NCBI GenBank assembly: GCA_030247725.1
Contig: JAOTRT010000003.1
Span: 372,001-436,000 of the forward strand
Reading direction: 5' to 3'
Origin: Candidatus Nitricoxidireducens bremensis
Lineage (GTDB): Bacteria > Pseudomonadota > Gammaproteobacteria > Burkholderiales > Rhodocyclaceae
DNA: 64,000 nt
Of this stretch, positions 36,424 to 44,045 are shown in pieces. Numbering within the stretch: the first letter of the stretch is position 1; the number at the start of each line of letters is the position of its first letter. The translations under genes were made by a program, and so were the position numbers. The notes under the pieces are model-generated. The model ran no database searches. It had not been told where the DNA came from and saw only the letters and a list, made by a program, of their open reading frames with translations.

Positions 36424-37562
36424 ACCTGCGGCACCTGCATGTCGTGCGCCTCTGGCTGGCCGTCCTCGCGGCCTGCCTGCTGGCGGCCTGCCAGCGGGGC
36501 CCCCAGCTCCATACCCAGGAATCCTATGTCTTCGGCACCCGCGTCGAAGTCCTGGTGTGGGACGCCGAGGAGGCCCGGGCACGCACCGCCGTCGCTGCGG
36601 TGCTGCGGGAGTTCGACCGCCTGCACCGGACCTACCATGCCTGGCAGCCCTCGGAGCTCTCGGCGCTCAACGAGGCGATTGCCGCGGGCCGGGCGGTCGA
36701 AGTTTCGGAGGAATTGGCCGGCTTTGCCGCCGAAGCGAAGGTCTTGTCCGCCCGCGGCGACCACTTGTTCGATCCCGGCATCGGCCGTCTGGTGGCCCTC
36801 TGGGGCTTCCACGACGACAGCTTCAAGCCCGAACTGCCCGATCCGGACAAGTTCGCGGCGCTGGTCAGGGCCAGGCCCTCCATCGCCGACCTGGTCATCG
36901 CGGCCGGGCAGTGCCCGCCGCCGGGCCGTCCCCAGGCGGGCACAGCCACAGGCCCGGAGCCGCGTAGCGGCGAACCGTCGTCGCCTCCGCCCCCGGGGCG
37001 GGGGTCGGGGGGTGGGGGGTGTATCTCCAGCCGCAACCGGGCGGTGGCCCTCGACTTCGGCGGCTACCTCAAGGGCGTGGCCCTGGACCGGGCGGCGGCC
37101 ATCCTCAGGAGCCAGGGTATCGCCAACGCCCTCGTCAACATCGGCGGCAACGTCATGGCCCTGGGCACCAAGGGCGAGCGGCCCTGGCGCGTCGGCATCC
37201 AGGACCCGCGGGCGCCGACGCCGCTCGCCACCCTCGACCTGCGCGACGGCGAGGCCGTCGGCACCTCCGGCGACTACCAGCGCTTCTTCGAACTGGACGG
37301 GCATCGCTACAGCCATCTCGTCGATCCGCGCACCGGCCACCCCGCCGAGGGCACCCGGGCGGTGACGGTGCTGATAGCGCCGCGGCCCCAGGCCGGCATG
37401 TGGTCCGACGTGGCCAGCAAGCCGATCTTCATTGCCGGCGCCGGCTGGCGCGAAATGGCCCGGCGCCTGGACATCGCCGCCGTGCTGCGGGTGGACGCCG
37501 CCGGCCGGGTGGAGATGACGGAGGCCATGCAGGCGCGGCTGAAGATGGGACCCGGCTCGTGA
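36420..37562 (+). CDS. apbE: FAD:protein FMN transferase ApbE with in-frame insertion
   Basis: ApbE attaches FMN to threonine in periplasmic flavoproteins such as RnfG and NqrC. The 380-residue protein has a lipoprotein signal (CLLAACQ, Cys20), the YHAWQPSELSALNEA block, DFGGYLKGVALDRA and GTSGDYQRFFELDG, with C-terminal SDVASKPIFIAG. Between VIAAGQ and RNRAVALDFGGY, residues of about 162-202 are a Pro/Gly/Ser-rich stretch encoded by palindromic DNA, which has no counterpart in the family as I know it. The frame is kept, so activity may survive as the insertion would form a surface loop. Confidence 0.9.
   Translation: MNLRHLHVVRLWLAVLAACLLAACQRGPQLHTQESYVFGTRVEVLVWDAEEARARTAVAAVLREFDRLHRTYHAWQPSELSALNEAIAAGRAVEVSEELAGFAAEAKVLSARGDHLFDPGIGRLVALWGFHDDSFKPELPDPDKFAALVRARPSIADLVIAAGQCPPPGRPQAGTATGPEPRSGEPSSPPPPGRGSGGGGCISSRNRAVALDFGGYLKGVALDRAAAILRSQGIANALVNIGGNVMALGTKGERPWRVGIQDPRAPTPLATLDLRDGEAVGTSGDYQRFFELDGHRYSHLVDPRTGHPAEGTRAVTVLIAPRPQAGMWSDVASKPIFIAGAGWREMARRLDIAAVLRVDAAGRVEMTEAMQARLKMGPGS
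36911..36943 (+). repeat. REP-like palindrome inside apbE
   Basis: GTGCCCGCC (36911-36919) and GGCGGGCAC (36935-36943) form a perfect nine-base-pair stem. It is followed by further small dyads (CCGC-GTA-GCGG near 36961-36971 and CCCCCGGGGCGGGGG near 36992-37007) and a G-rich run to about 37020. The cluster looks like a mobile intergenic repeat that landed in frame within a gene. Confidence 0.65.
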
Positions 37563-37744
37563 GCGATCCGCGCATCGACGAGGCGGTGCGCCGCACCGTC
37601 GGCATCGCCGCCCTGCGCCGGCTGCGGCGCATGGTGGATGCGGAGGCGGCCGCCGATGCGGCGTCGGCCCGCTGGGCGCGGCGCCTGTCCTGGATATTGG
37701 CTGTGGCGGCGGTGCTTGCGGTGGCCTGGATCGGCTTCCGGTAG
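37559..37744 (+). CDS. Tail-anchored membrane microprotein
   Basis: This 61-residue frame starts at a GTG that overlaps the apbE stop. It has an N-terminal charged helix (SDPRIDEAVRRTVGIAALRR) and ends with a single membrane helix (LSWILAVAAVLAVAWIGF). The coupling to apbE and the sensible charge distribution (positive residues before the helix) argue for a real gene. No family is recognised. Confidence 0.6.
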   Translation: MSDPRIDEAVRRTVGIAALRRLRRMVDAEAAADAASARWARRLSWILAVAAVLAVAWIGFR

Positions 37745-37770
37745 AATCGGCCATCCCCGGAAACCCATCG

Positions 37771-38160
37771 ATGATCGGCCTCTTCCTCGTCACCCATACC
37801 ACCTACGGCGAATCGCTGATCCAGTGCGCCTGCCACGTGCTGAACAAGCGCCCGCCGCAGATCGCCCAGCTCGGCGTCGCCATCCAGGACGATCCCCTCG
37901 ACATCCTGCCCCTGGCCCAGCAGATGCTGAAGCTCGTGGACACGGGCGACGGCGTGTTGGTGATGACCGACGTCTATGGCGCCACGCCGTCCAACATCGT
38001 CCTCAAGCTGCTGGAACCCGGCCGTATCGAAGGCATCGCCGGCGTCAATCTGCCGATGCTGCTGCGGGCGCTCACCTACCGCGAGAAGGGCATGGAAACC
38101 CTGCTGACCCGCGCCGTCACCGGTGGGCGCGACGGCGTGATCAACATGCTCAACCACTGA
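37771..38160 (+). CDS. PTS EIIA-Man family protein
   Basis: The 129-residue protein is a mannose-type EIIA with the phospho-accepting His9 (LVTHTTYGESL) and a typical VLVMTDVYGATPSNI block. It is followed by HPr and EI but no EIIB or EIIC gene, so it cannot take part in sugar uptake here. In betaproteobacteria such partial systems are regulatory, linked to carbon, nitrogen or cell-envelope control and often to HPr kinase; hprK and rapZ are not in this window. Confidence 0.93.
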   Translation: MIGLFLVTHTTYGESLIQCACHVLNKRPPQIAQLGVAIQDDPLDILPLAQQMLKLVDTGDGVLVMTDVYGATPSNIVLKLLEPGRIEGIAGVNLPMLLRALTYREKGMETLLTRAVTGGRDGVINMLNH

Positions 38161-38161
38161 C

Positions 38162-38431
38162 ATGCCCAAAGTCGAAGCCGAGATCGTCAACAAGCTGGGC
38201 CTCCACGCGCGCGCCTCGGCCAAGCTCACCCAGCTGGCCGGCTCCTTCCCCTGCGAGGTCTGGATGGAGCGCAACAACCGCCGCATCAACGCCAAGAGCA
38301 TCATGGGCGTCATGATGCTGGCCGCCGGCAAGGGCTCCAAGGTCGTCATCGACTGCGAGGGCGAGCGGGCCGACGAAGCCCTGGCGGCCCTGACGGCCCT
38401 CATCGCCGACCGCTTCGGGGAGGCGGAGTGA
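38162..38431 (+). CDS. ptsH: HPr phosphocarrier protein
   Basis: HPr relays phosphate from EI to EIIA. The 89-residue protein has the active His15 (GLHARAS) and the regulatory serine site Ser46 (INAKSIMGVMMLAAGKGS), which HPr kinase phosphorylates in organisms that carry it. It begins one base after the EIIA-Man stop and overlaps the EI start by GTGA. Confidence 0.96.
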   Translation: MPKVEAEIVNKLGLHARASAKLTQLAGSFPCEVWMERNNRRINAKSIMGVMMLAAGKGSKVVIDCEGERADEALAALTALIADRFGEAE

Positions 38432-40161
38432 GCTTTACGCTGCACGGCCTGGCGGTCTCCTCCGGCATCGCCATCGGCCGCGCCCACCTGATTTCCCATG
38501 CCACCCTGGAAGTGGCCCAGTACCAGTTGCGCGAACGCAGCGTCGGCGCCGAGATCGCCCGTTTCGACAAGGCCTTCGCCACCGTCCGTACGGAGCTGGA
38601 GACCCTGCGCAAGGATGCCGTGGTACCCGGCTCTCCCAGCGAGCTGTCGGCCTTCGTGGACATCCACGCCATGATCCTCGACGATCCGCTGCTGGCGGAA
38701 GTGCCCAAGGACCTGATCCGCGAGCGCCGCTGCAACGCTGAATGGGCCCTGGTGCAGCAGATGGACCACCTCGTCGCCCAGTTCGAGGAGATCGAGGACG
38801 CCTACCTGCGGGAACGCAAGCACGACGTCGTCCAGGTGGTGGAGCGCGTGCTCAAGGCCCTCATGGGCAAGCAGCGCAAGCTTTCCAGGCGTGGCCGCAG
38901 CGACGACGAACCCCTCATCGTCGTCGCCCACGACCTTTCGCCCGCCGACACCATCCAGTTCAAGAACCTGAAGATCGGCGGCTTCGTCACCGATCTCGGC
39001 GGCGCCACCTCCCATACCGCCATCGTCGCCCGCAGCCTGGCGATCCCGGCCGTCGTCGGCCTCCACCACGCGCGTCCGCTGGTGCTGGAGGACGACTTGC
39101 TGATCGTGGACGGCGCCCGCGGCGTGCTCATCGTCGAGCCCGACGCCCGCGTGCTGGAGGAATACCGGCTGCGCAAGAGCGAACTGGAGCTGGAACGCTC
39201 CAAGCTCAAGCGGCTCACCACGGCGCGTGCCGCCACCCTCGACGAGGTGCTGGTCTCCCTCCAGGCCAACATCGAGCTGCCCCAGGACATGGCCCAGGTG
39301 AAGGAGGTGGAGGCCGACGGCATCGGCCTCTTCCGCACCGAGTTCCTGTTCATGAACCGGGACACGCTGCCTTCCGAGAACGAACAGTTCGAGGCCTACC
39401 GCACCGTGGTCAAGGCCATGGGCGGTAAGCCGGTCACCATCCGCACCCTCGACATCGGCGCCGACAAGACGGCCCAGGCCCTGCGCGGTGCCGAGCGCCA
39501 GGCGCCCAATCCGGCCCTCGGCCTGCGGGCGATCCGCTACTGCCTGGCCGAGCCCCAGCTCTTCCTGACCCAGCTGCGCGCCATCCTGCGCGCCTCCCAC
39601 TACGGCCGCATCCGCCTGCTGGTGCCCATGCTGGCCCACGTCAAGGAGATCGAGCAGACGCTGATGATGATCTGGCTCGCCAAGGAGCAGTTGCGCGCCG
39701 AGAAGCTCAAGTTCGACGAGAGCATCGAAGTGGGCGGCATGATCGAGATTCCCGCCGCGGCGCTGGCCCTGGGCCCCTTCCTCAAGCGCCTGCATTTCCT
39801 CTCCATCGGCACCAACGACCTGATCCAGTACACCCTGGCCATCGACCGCACCGACGAATCGGTGGCCGGTCTCTACGACCCGCTGCATCCGGCGGTGCTG
39901 CGGCTGGTGGCCCAGACCATCCAGGCGGCGAACCGCGCCGAAACGCCGGTGGCCGTCTGCGGCGAGATGGCGGGCGACCCGGCCTTCACGCGGCTGCTCA
40001 TCGGCATGGGGCTGCGCCAGTTCTCCATGCACCCGTCCCAGATCCTGGAGGTCAAGCACCAGGTGGTGATGGCCGACGCCGAGCAGCTCGCCCTCAAGGT
40101 CGCGCGCATCCTGCGCCTGGAGGAGCCGGACAAGATCCGCGAGCAGGTGGAACGGCTGTAG
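38428..40161 (+). CDS. ptsI: PTS enzyme I (phosphoenolpyruvate-protein phosphotransferase)
   Basis: EI takes phosphate from phosphoenolpyruvate and passes it to HPr. The 577-residue protein starts at GTG with LHGLAVSSGIAIGRA, carries the active His196 in GGATSHTAIVARS, and has the C-terminal PEP-binding barrel with DGIGLFRTEFLFM, TLDIGADK and PVAVCGEMAGDP including the catalytic Cys. It lacks an N-terminal GAF domain, so it is the sugar-type EI rather than PtsP. Confidence 0.96.
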   Translation: MSFTLHGLAVSSGIAIGRAHLISHATLEVAQYQLRERSVGAEIARFDKAFATVRTELETLRKDAVVPGSPSELSAFVDIHAMILDDPLLAEVPKDLIRERRCNAEWALVQQMDHLVAQFEEIEDAYLRERKHDVVQVVERVLKALMGKQRKLSRRGRSDDEPLIVVAHDLSPADTIQFKNLKIGGFVTDLGGATSHTAIVARSLAIPAVVGLHHARPLVLEDDLLIVDGARGVLIVEPDARVLEEYRLRKSELELERSKLKRLTTARAATLDEVLVSLQANIELPQDMAQVKEVEADGIGLFRTEFLFMNRDTLPSENEQFEAYRTVVKAMGGKPVTIRTLDIGADKTAQALRGAERQAPNPALGLRAIRYCLAEPQLFLTQLRAILRASHYGRIRLLVPMLAHVKEIEQTLMMIWLAKEQLRAEKLKFDESIEVGGMIEIPAAALALGPFLKRLHFLSIGTNDLIQYTLAIDRTDESVAGLYDPLHPAVLRLVAQTIQAANRAETPVAVCGEMAGDPAFTRLLIGMGLRQFSMHPSQILEVKHQVVMADAEQLALKVARILRLEEPDKIREQVERL

Positions 40162-40178
40162 CCGGCCCGGGGCCGGCT
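40160..40178. repeat. Hairpin between convergent ptsI and sensor genes
   Basis: AGCCGGCC and GGCCGGCT around a CGG loop form a perfect eight-base-pair stem that overlaps both stop codons. It could serve as a bidirectional transcription block, but has no T-run on either side. Confidence 0.5.
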
Positions 40179-42549
40179 ATTCCGGCGCCCCGTCCAGGTA
40201 TTCCGAGAGGTCGGTGAACACGACGAAGACTTCGTCCTCGCCGACGCTGGTGAGGGTCGCCACGGTCTTCACGCGGCCGTCGCGGCAGCGCATGCGGCTC
40301 TTGAAGCGCAGGGTGCTGCGGCCTTCCTGCAGGGTCCGCTCCAGCGCCGCGAACCAGGCGCTACGCTGGGTTTCCCGGTAGTCCGGGTCCGGGTAAACCA
40401 GGCGCCACCAGGCATCCAGGGTCGGTGCTTCGGCGCGGCTGTAGCCGAACAGTTCCACCGCCGCCGGGTTCAGGTACATCAGCTTGCCGTTGGTGTCGAG
40501 CATGGCGAAGGCGGCCGGCGAAAGCTCCTGGAAGCGGCGCAGCCGGTCTTCGCTGCGCTTGCGCTCGGTGATGTCGAGGATGATGCCGATGAGGCCGCTG
40601 CTGTTGCCCGCGGCATCGGTAAACACCGCCTTGTGGAACATCACGTCGCGGCGGCCCTGGGCCGTGGCGATCTGGGCTTCGTAGATCTGGGTGGCGGGGT
40701 TGGCGAACAGCTTGTCGTCGGCGGCCTTGTACTGGGCCGCCAGCTCGGGCGGCGCGATGTCGAACACCGTCTTGCCGATGTAGTCCTGCAGGCCGATGCC
40801 GAAGGTGTCGGCGAAGCTCTGGTTGTAGCCCAGGTAGCGGCCGTCGCGGTTCTTGTAGAACACCGGGCTCGGGATGGTGTCCAGCAGGATGCGCAGGAAG
40901 GCGGCCTGGGCCGCCAGGGCCTTCTCGGCGGCGCGGCGTTCGGCGATGTCGCGCACGGCGACGATACGCATGGGCTTGCCCTGGAAGACGAAGGGCTTGC
41001 CGAAGACCTCGACGGGAAAACGGCTGCCGCCGGCCCGCAGCGCCACGGTCTCGAAGTGCTTGAACTCCTGGTCCTGGGTCATCTCGCCGAGGAGGCGGGA
41101 GTGTTCCTCGGCCGGGATGAAGTCGAGGATCGAGCAGCCGACGATGTCGTCCTCGCGGCGGGCGAGCTGCTCGGCCAGGGCCTGGTTCACGAAGACGACG
41201 CGGCCGTAGTCGTGGATCAGCAGGCCCTCGAAGGTGGCGTCGGCCACCTCGTGGAAACGCCGCTCGCTGGCGGCCAGGGCTTCCCGCGATTCGATTTCGG
41301 CCGTCACGTCCTTGCCGACGCCGCGATAGCCGGCGAAGGCGCCGCGGCGGTCGAAGACCGGTTCGCCGCTGACCGTGTAGTAGGTCGCGCCGCCGTCGGC
41401 CAGTGCGTGGCGCAGGATCAAGCCGACGAAAGTGCGGCGGGCGGCCAGATCGGCGCGATGGGCTTCCCAGGTGGTGCCGTAGGGCGTTACGCCGGGCAGT
41501 TCCCAGCGGCGCTTGCCGAGCAGCAGGGGCGGCTCCGTGGCCGGGTTGCCGAACACCGGGCCTTCGAAGGCCGTGAAGCGCAGCTCGGCATCCTGTTCCC
41601 AATACCAGTCGGAACTCAGGGTGGTCAGGCGCCGGAAGCGTTCCTCGCCGGCCTGGGCCGCCGCCGCGATCTGGCGGGTGCGATGGACGTGGGCGGCGAG
41701 GACCAGCAGGGTCACGCTGGCCAGAATGACGAAGCCGTGCAGGGCGTAGGAGCGGTCGAGCAGGGAGTCCCCCAGCAGGGGGCCGAGGCTGCCCGTGGCG
41801 CCATAGACGAGGGCCGTCACCGCCACCACGTTCACCGACAGGGGCACCGCCGGATGGCTGCGCACCGTGAGCCACATCATCAGGGGCAGCAGCAGCGCGG
41901 CCTGCAGATGGGCGCTGGGCAGGAAGAAACGGCCGCCGACGAAGGTCACCAGGGCCAGGAGCAGGGCTACGGCGGCCACCGCCAGGGTGTCCAGCCCGCG
42001 ACCTTCGACGAAGTGTTCGGCAGCCGCGGCTTCGCGCCAGGCCAGCAGCGCGGGCGCCAGCACCACGACGCCGAGGGCGTCGCCCAGCCACCAGACGATG
42101 ATGGCTGAGTCGAGGGCGCCGGGCGGAATCTGCCCTGCCAGCTGAAGCACCAGGGGACCGGAAAGACCGGCGAGGGCGCTGCAGCCGTAGGCGATGGCGA
42201 GGAAGCGGAAGGGGGCCCGGGGACTGCCGCTGAATCCTTCGGGCAGGAAGCGGTGAGTGAGCCAGGCGCCGCACCAGGCGGCAGCGGCGCCGCAGACGCC
42301 GATGAGGCCGGCCACGTACCAGGGGGCGCCGGCCGACAGGGTGATGGCGGCCTGCCCCAGCCACAGGCCCGGCAGCAGGCGCGGCCCGGCGATGACCAGG
42401 GCCGCGAGGCCCAGTCCCGCCGGCAGCCAGACCGGGGAGATGTGGGGCCCGAGAGTCGCCAGGGTCAGGCAGGCATGGGCCAGCAGCCCGTAGAGGGCGG
42501 CGGTCAGCAGGTTGGCGGCGATCAGGCGCAGGGATGGGGTGGCGGACAT
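40177..42549 (-). CDS. MASE1 multi-PAS sensor without output domain
   Basis: The 790-residue protein begins with a MASE1 membrane sensory domain of eight or so helices (about 1-300), seen in HISPVWLPAGLGLAALVI and WWLGDALGVVVLAPALL. Four PAS domains follow: about 310-420, 425-540, 545-665 and 670-785, with PAC motifs VGKDVTAEIESREAL, VRDIAERRAAEKAL and ILDITERKRSEDRLR. It ends right after the last PAS (VVFTDLSEYLDGAPE) with no kinase, GGDEF or EAL. Such proteins normally have one, so it may signal through another protein or be a truncated cyclase. Confidence 0.88.
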   Translation of the reverse strand: MSATPSLRLIAANLLTAALYGLLAHACLTLATLGPHISPVWLPAGLGLAALVIAGPRLLPGLWLGQAAITLSAGAPWYVAGLIGVCGAAAAWCGAWLTHRFLPEGFSGSPRAPFRFLAIAYGCSALAGLSGPLVLQLAGQIPPGALDSAIIVWWLGDALGVVVLAPALLAWREAAAAEHFVEGRGLDTLAVAAVALLLALVTFVGGRFFLPSAHLQAALLLPLMMWLTVRSHPAVPLSVNVVAVTALVYGATGSLGPLLGDSLLDRSYALHGFVILASVTLLVLAAHVHRTRQIAAAAQAGEERFRRLTTLSSDWYWEQDAELRFTAFEGPVFGNPATEPPLLLGKRRWELPGVTPYGTTWEAHRADLAARRTFVGLILRHALADGGATYYTVSGEPVFDRRGAFAGYRGVGKDVTAEIESREALAASERRFHEVADATFEGLLIHDYGRVVFVNQALAEQLARREDDIVGCSILDFIPAEEHSRLLGEMTQDQEFKHFETVALRAGGSRFPVEVFGKPFVFQGKPMRIVAVRDIAERRAAEKALAAQAAFLRILLDTIPSPVFYKNRDGRYLGYNQSFADTFGIGLQDYIGKTVFDIAPPELAAQYKAADDKLFANPATQIYEAQIATAQGRRDVMFHKAVFTDAAGNSSGLIGIILDITERKRSEDRLRRFQELSPAAFAMLDTNGKLMYLNPAAVELFGYSRAEAPTLDAWWRLVYPDPDYRETQRSAWFAALERTLQEGRSTLRFKSRMRCRDGRVKTVATLTSVGEDEVFVVFTDLSEYLDGAPE

Positions 42550-42615
42550 GGGGCAGGGTCCCGGGGCCGTCCATTATGCCCGCATAATTTCCCTGCGCTG
42601 CCGGCGCGGCGGAAA

Positions 42616-43995
42616 TCAGGCGCTACGGCTGACGCGCTCGAAGTAGAAGGTCACCAGCCCGCCGGCCAGGGCCAGGCTGGCGATGGCGGCGATCCAGAAG
42701 CCGGCGGCGCCGAGGGGGGCGCCCAGGCCGTCGCCCAGGCCGATGGCGACGCCGCCGCCCAGGCCCAGGCCCCAGAGGGCCACGGCGTAGATCACCATGG
42801 GCACCGTGGATTTGCGGTAGCCGCGCAGGGCGTTCACCGCCACCGCCTGGAGGGCGTCGGCCAGGTGATAGACGGCCACCAGGACGATCAGCGTTGCCGC
42901 CGCTGCCCGCACCGCCGGGTCCGGCGTGTAGAGGGCGGCGATGGGGGCGGCACCGAACCAGAGCAGCAGCGACACCGCCAGCGCCAGGCCCATGCCGAGG
43001 GCGATGCCGTACCAGCCGGCGCGGCGGGCGCGCCGCCGGTCGCCGGCCCCCAGGGCCTGGCCGGCCAGTACCGCCGTGGCGTTGCCGAGGGACAGGGGCA
43101 GCATGAAGGTCAGGGCCGCCAGGTTGGCGGCGATCTGGTGGGCGCCCGAGGCCGTCGGGCCGAGGCGGGCGATGAACAGGGCCATGAAGGTGAAGGCCGT
43201 CACATCCACGAGGAAGGTGGCGCCGATGGGCAGGCCCAGCTTCAGCAGCGCCGCGATGGCGGCCGGCCGTGGCGGTTCGAAGCGTGCGAACAGGGCGAAT
43301 TCCCGGTAGGCCGGGTGGCGGGCGCTCCAGCCCCAGGCGGCCAGGGCGGTGATCCAGGCGACGATGGCGGTCGCCACGCCGCAGCCCGTGCTGCCCAGGG
43401 CCGGCAAGCCGAAGAGGCCGTACATGAGCACGGCGTTGAGGGGCACCTTGAGGGCGAGGCCGGCCAGGTTGAAGATCATGATCGGCCGCGTGCGGCCGAT
43501 GCCGGACGAGAAGCCGTAGAACAGGCGGAAGGCGAGGGCCGCCGGCACGCTCCAGGACACGGCGTCGAGATAGGCGCGCACCTTGGCTTCCACCGCCGGC
43601 TGCAGTTGCGTCAGCGCCAGGAAGGGTTCCGGGTTGCGCAGCAGCAGCACGGCGATGGTCGCCAGGGCCAGGGCCATCCAGGCGCTCTGGGTCACGTCGG
43701 CGCCGATGGCGGTGTAGCGGCCGGCGCCGTAATGGTGGGCCACCGTCGGCGTCAGGGCCAGCAGCACGCCCATGATGCTGACGAACACCGTGACGTAGAT
43801 GGAGGCGCCGATGCCGACCGCCGCCAGGTCGAGGGCCGAGAGCCGGCCGGCCATCACCGTGTCGGCCACGCCGCTGGCCATGACCGCCAGTTGGGCGATC
43901 AGCACCGGCCACGCAAGGCGGGCGAGTTCGCGGGCAAGGGAGGCGGGCTTTTCCATGGCGGGACTGGGGCTTTCGGCGGCGGGCGTCGGCTGCAT
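42616..43995 (-). CDS. MATE-family multidrug efflux transporter (NorM-like)
   Basis: The 459-residue protein has twelve predicted helices and two homologous halves. The first begins LARLAWPVLIAQLAVMASGVADTVMAGRL, which is the standard MATE start (seen in pieces), with GANLAAL-type helix 7 reading HQIAANLAALTFMLPLSLGN. It exports cationic compounds by sodium or proton antiport. It is 66 bases upstream of the MASE1 sensor on the same strand and 50 bases from the divergent oxidoreductase gene. Confidence 0.93.
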   Translation of the reverse strand: MQPTPAAESPSPAMEKPASLARELARLAWPVLIAQLAVMASGVADTVMAGRLSALDLAAVGIGASIYVTVFVSIMGVLLALTPTVAHHYGAGRYTAIGADVTQSAWMALALATIAVLLLRNPEPFLALTQLQPAVEAKVRAYLDAVSWSVPAALAFRLFYGFSSGIGRTRPIMIFNLAGLALKVPLNAVLMYGLFGLPALGSTGCGVATAIVAWITALAAWGWSARHPAYREFALFARFEPPRPAAIAALLKLGLPIGATFLVDVTAFTFMALFIARLGPTASGAHQIAANLAALTFMLPLSLGNATAVLAGQALGAGDRRRARRAGWYGIALGMGLALAVSLLLWFGAAPIAALYTPDPAVRAAAATLIVLVAVYHLADALQAVAVNALRGYRKSTVPMVIYAVALWGLGLGGGVAIGLGDGLGAPLGAAGFWIAAIASLALAGGLVTFYFERVSRSA

Positions 43996-44045
43996 GCTGC
44001 AGCGCGATAGCCTAGAATATCAACCTTTGCCAAAAGTTCCGCCCC

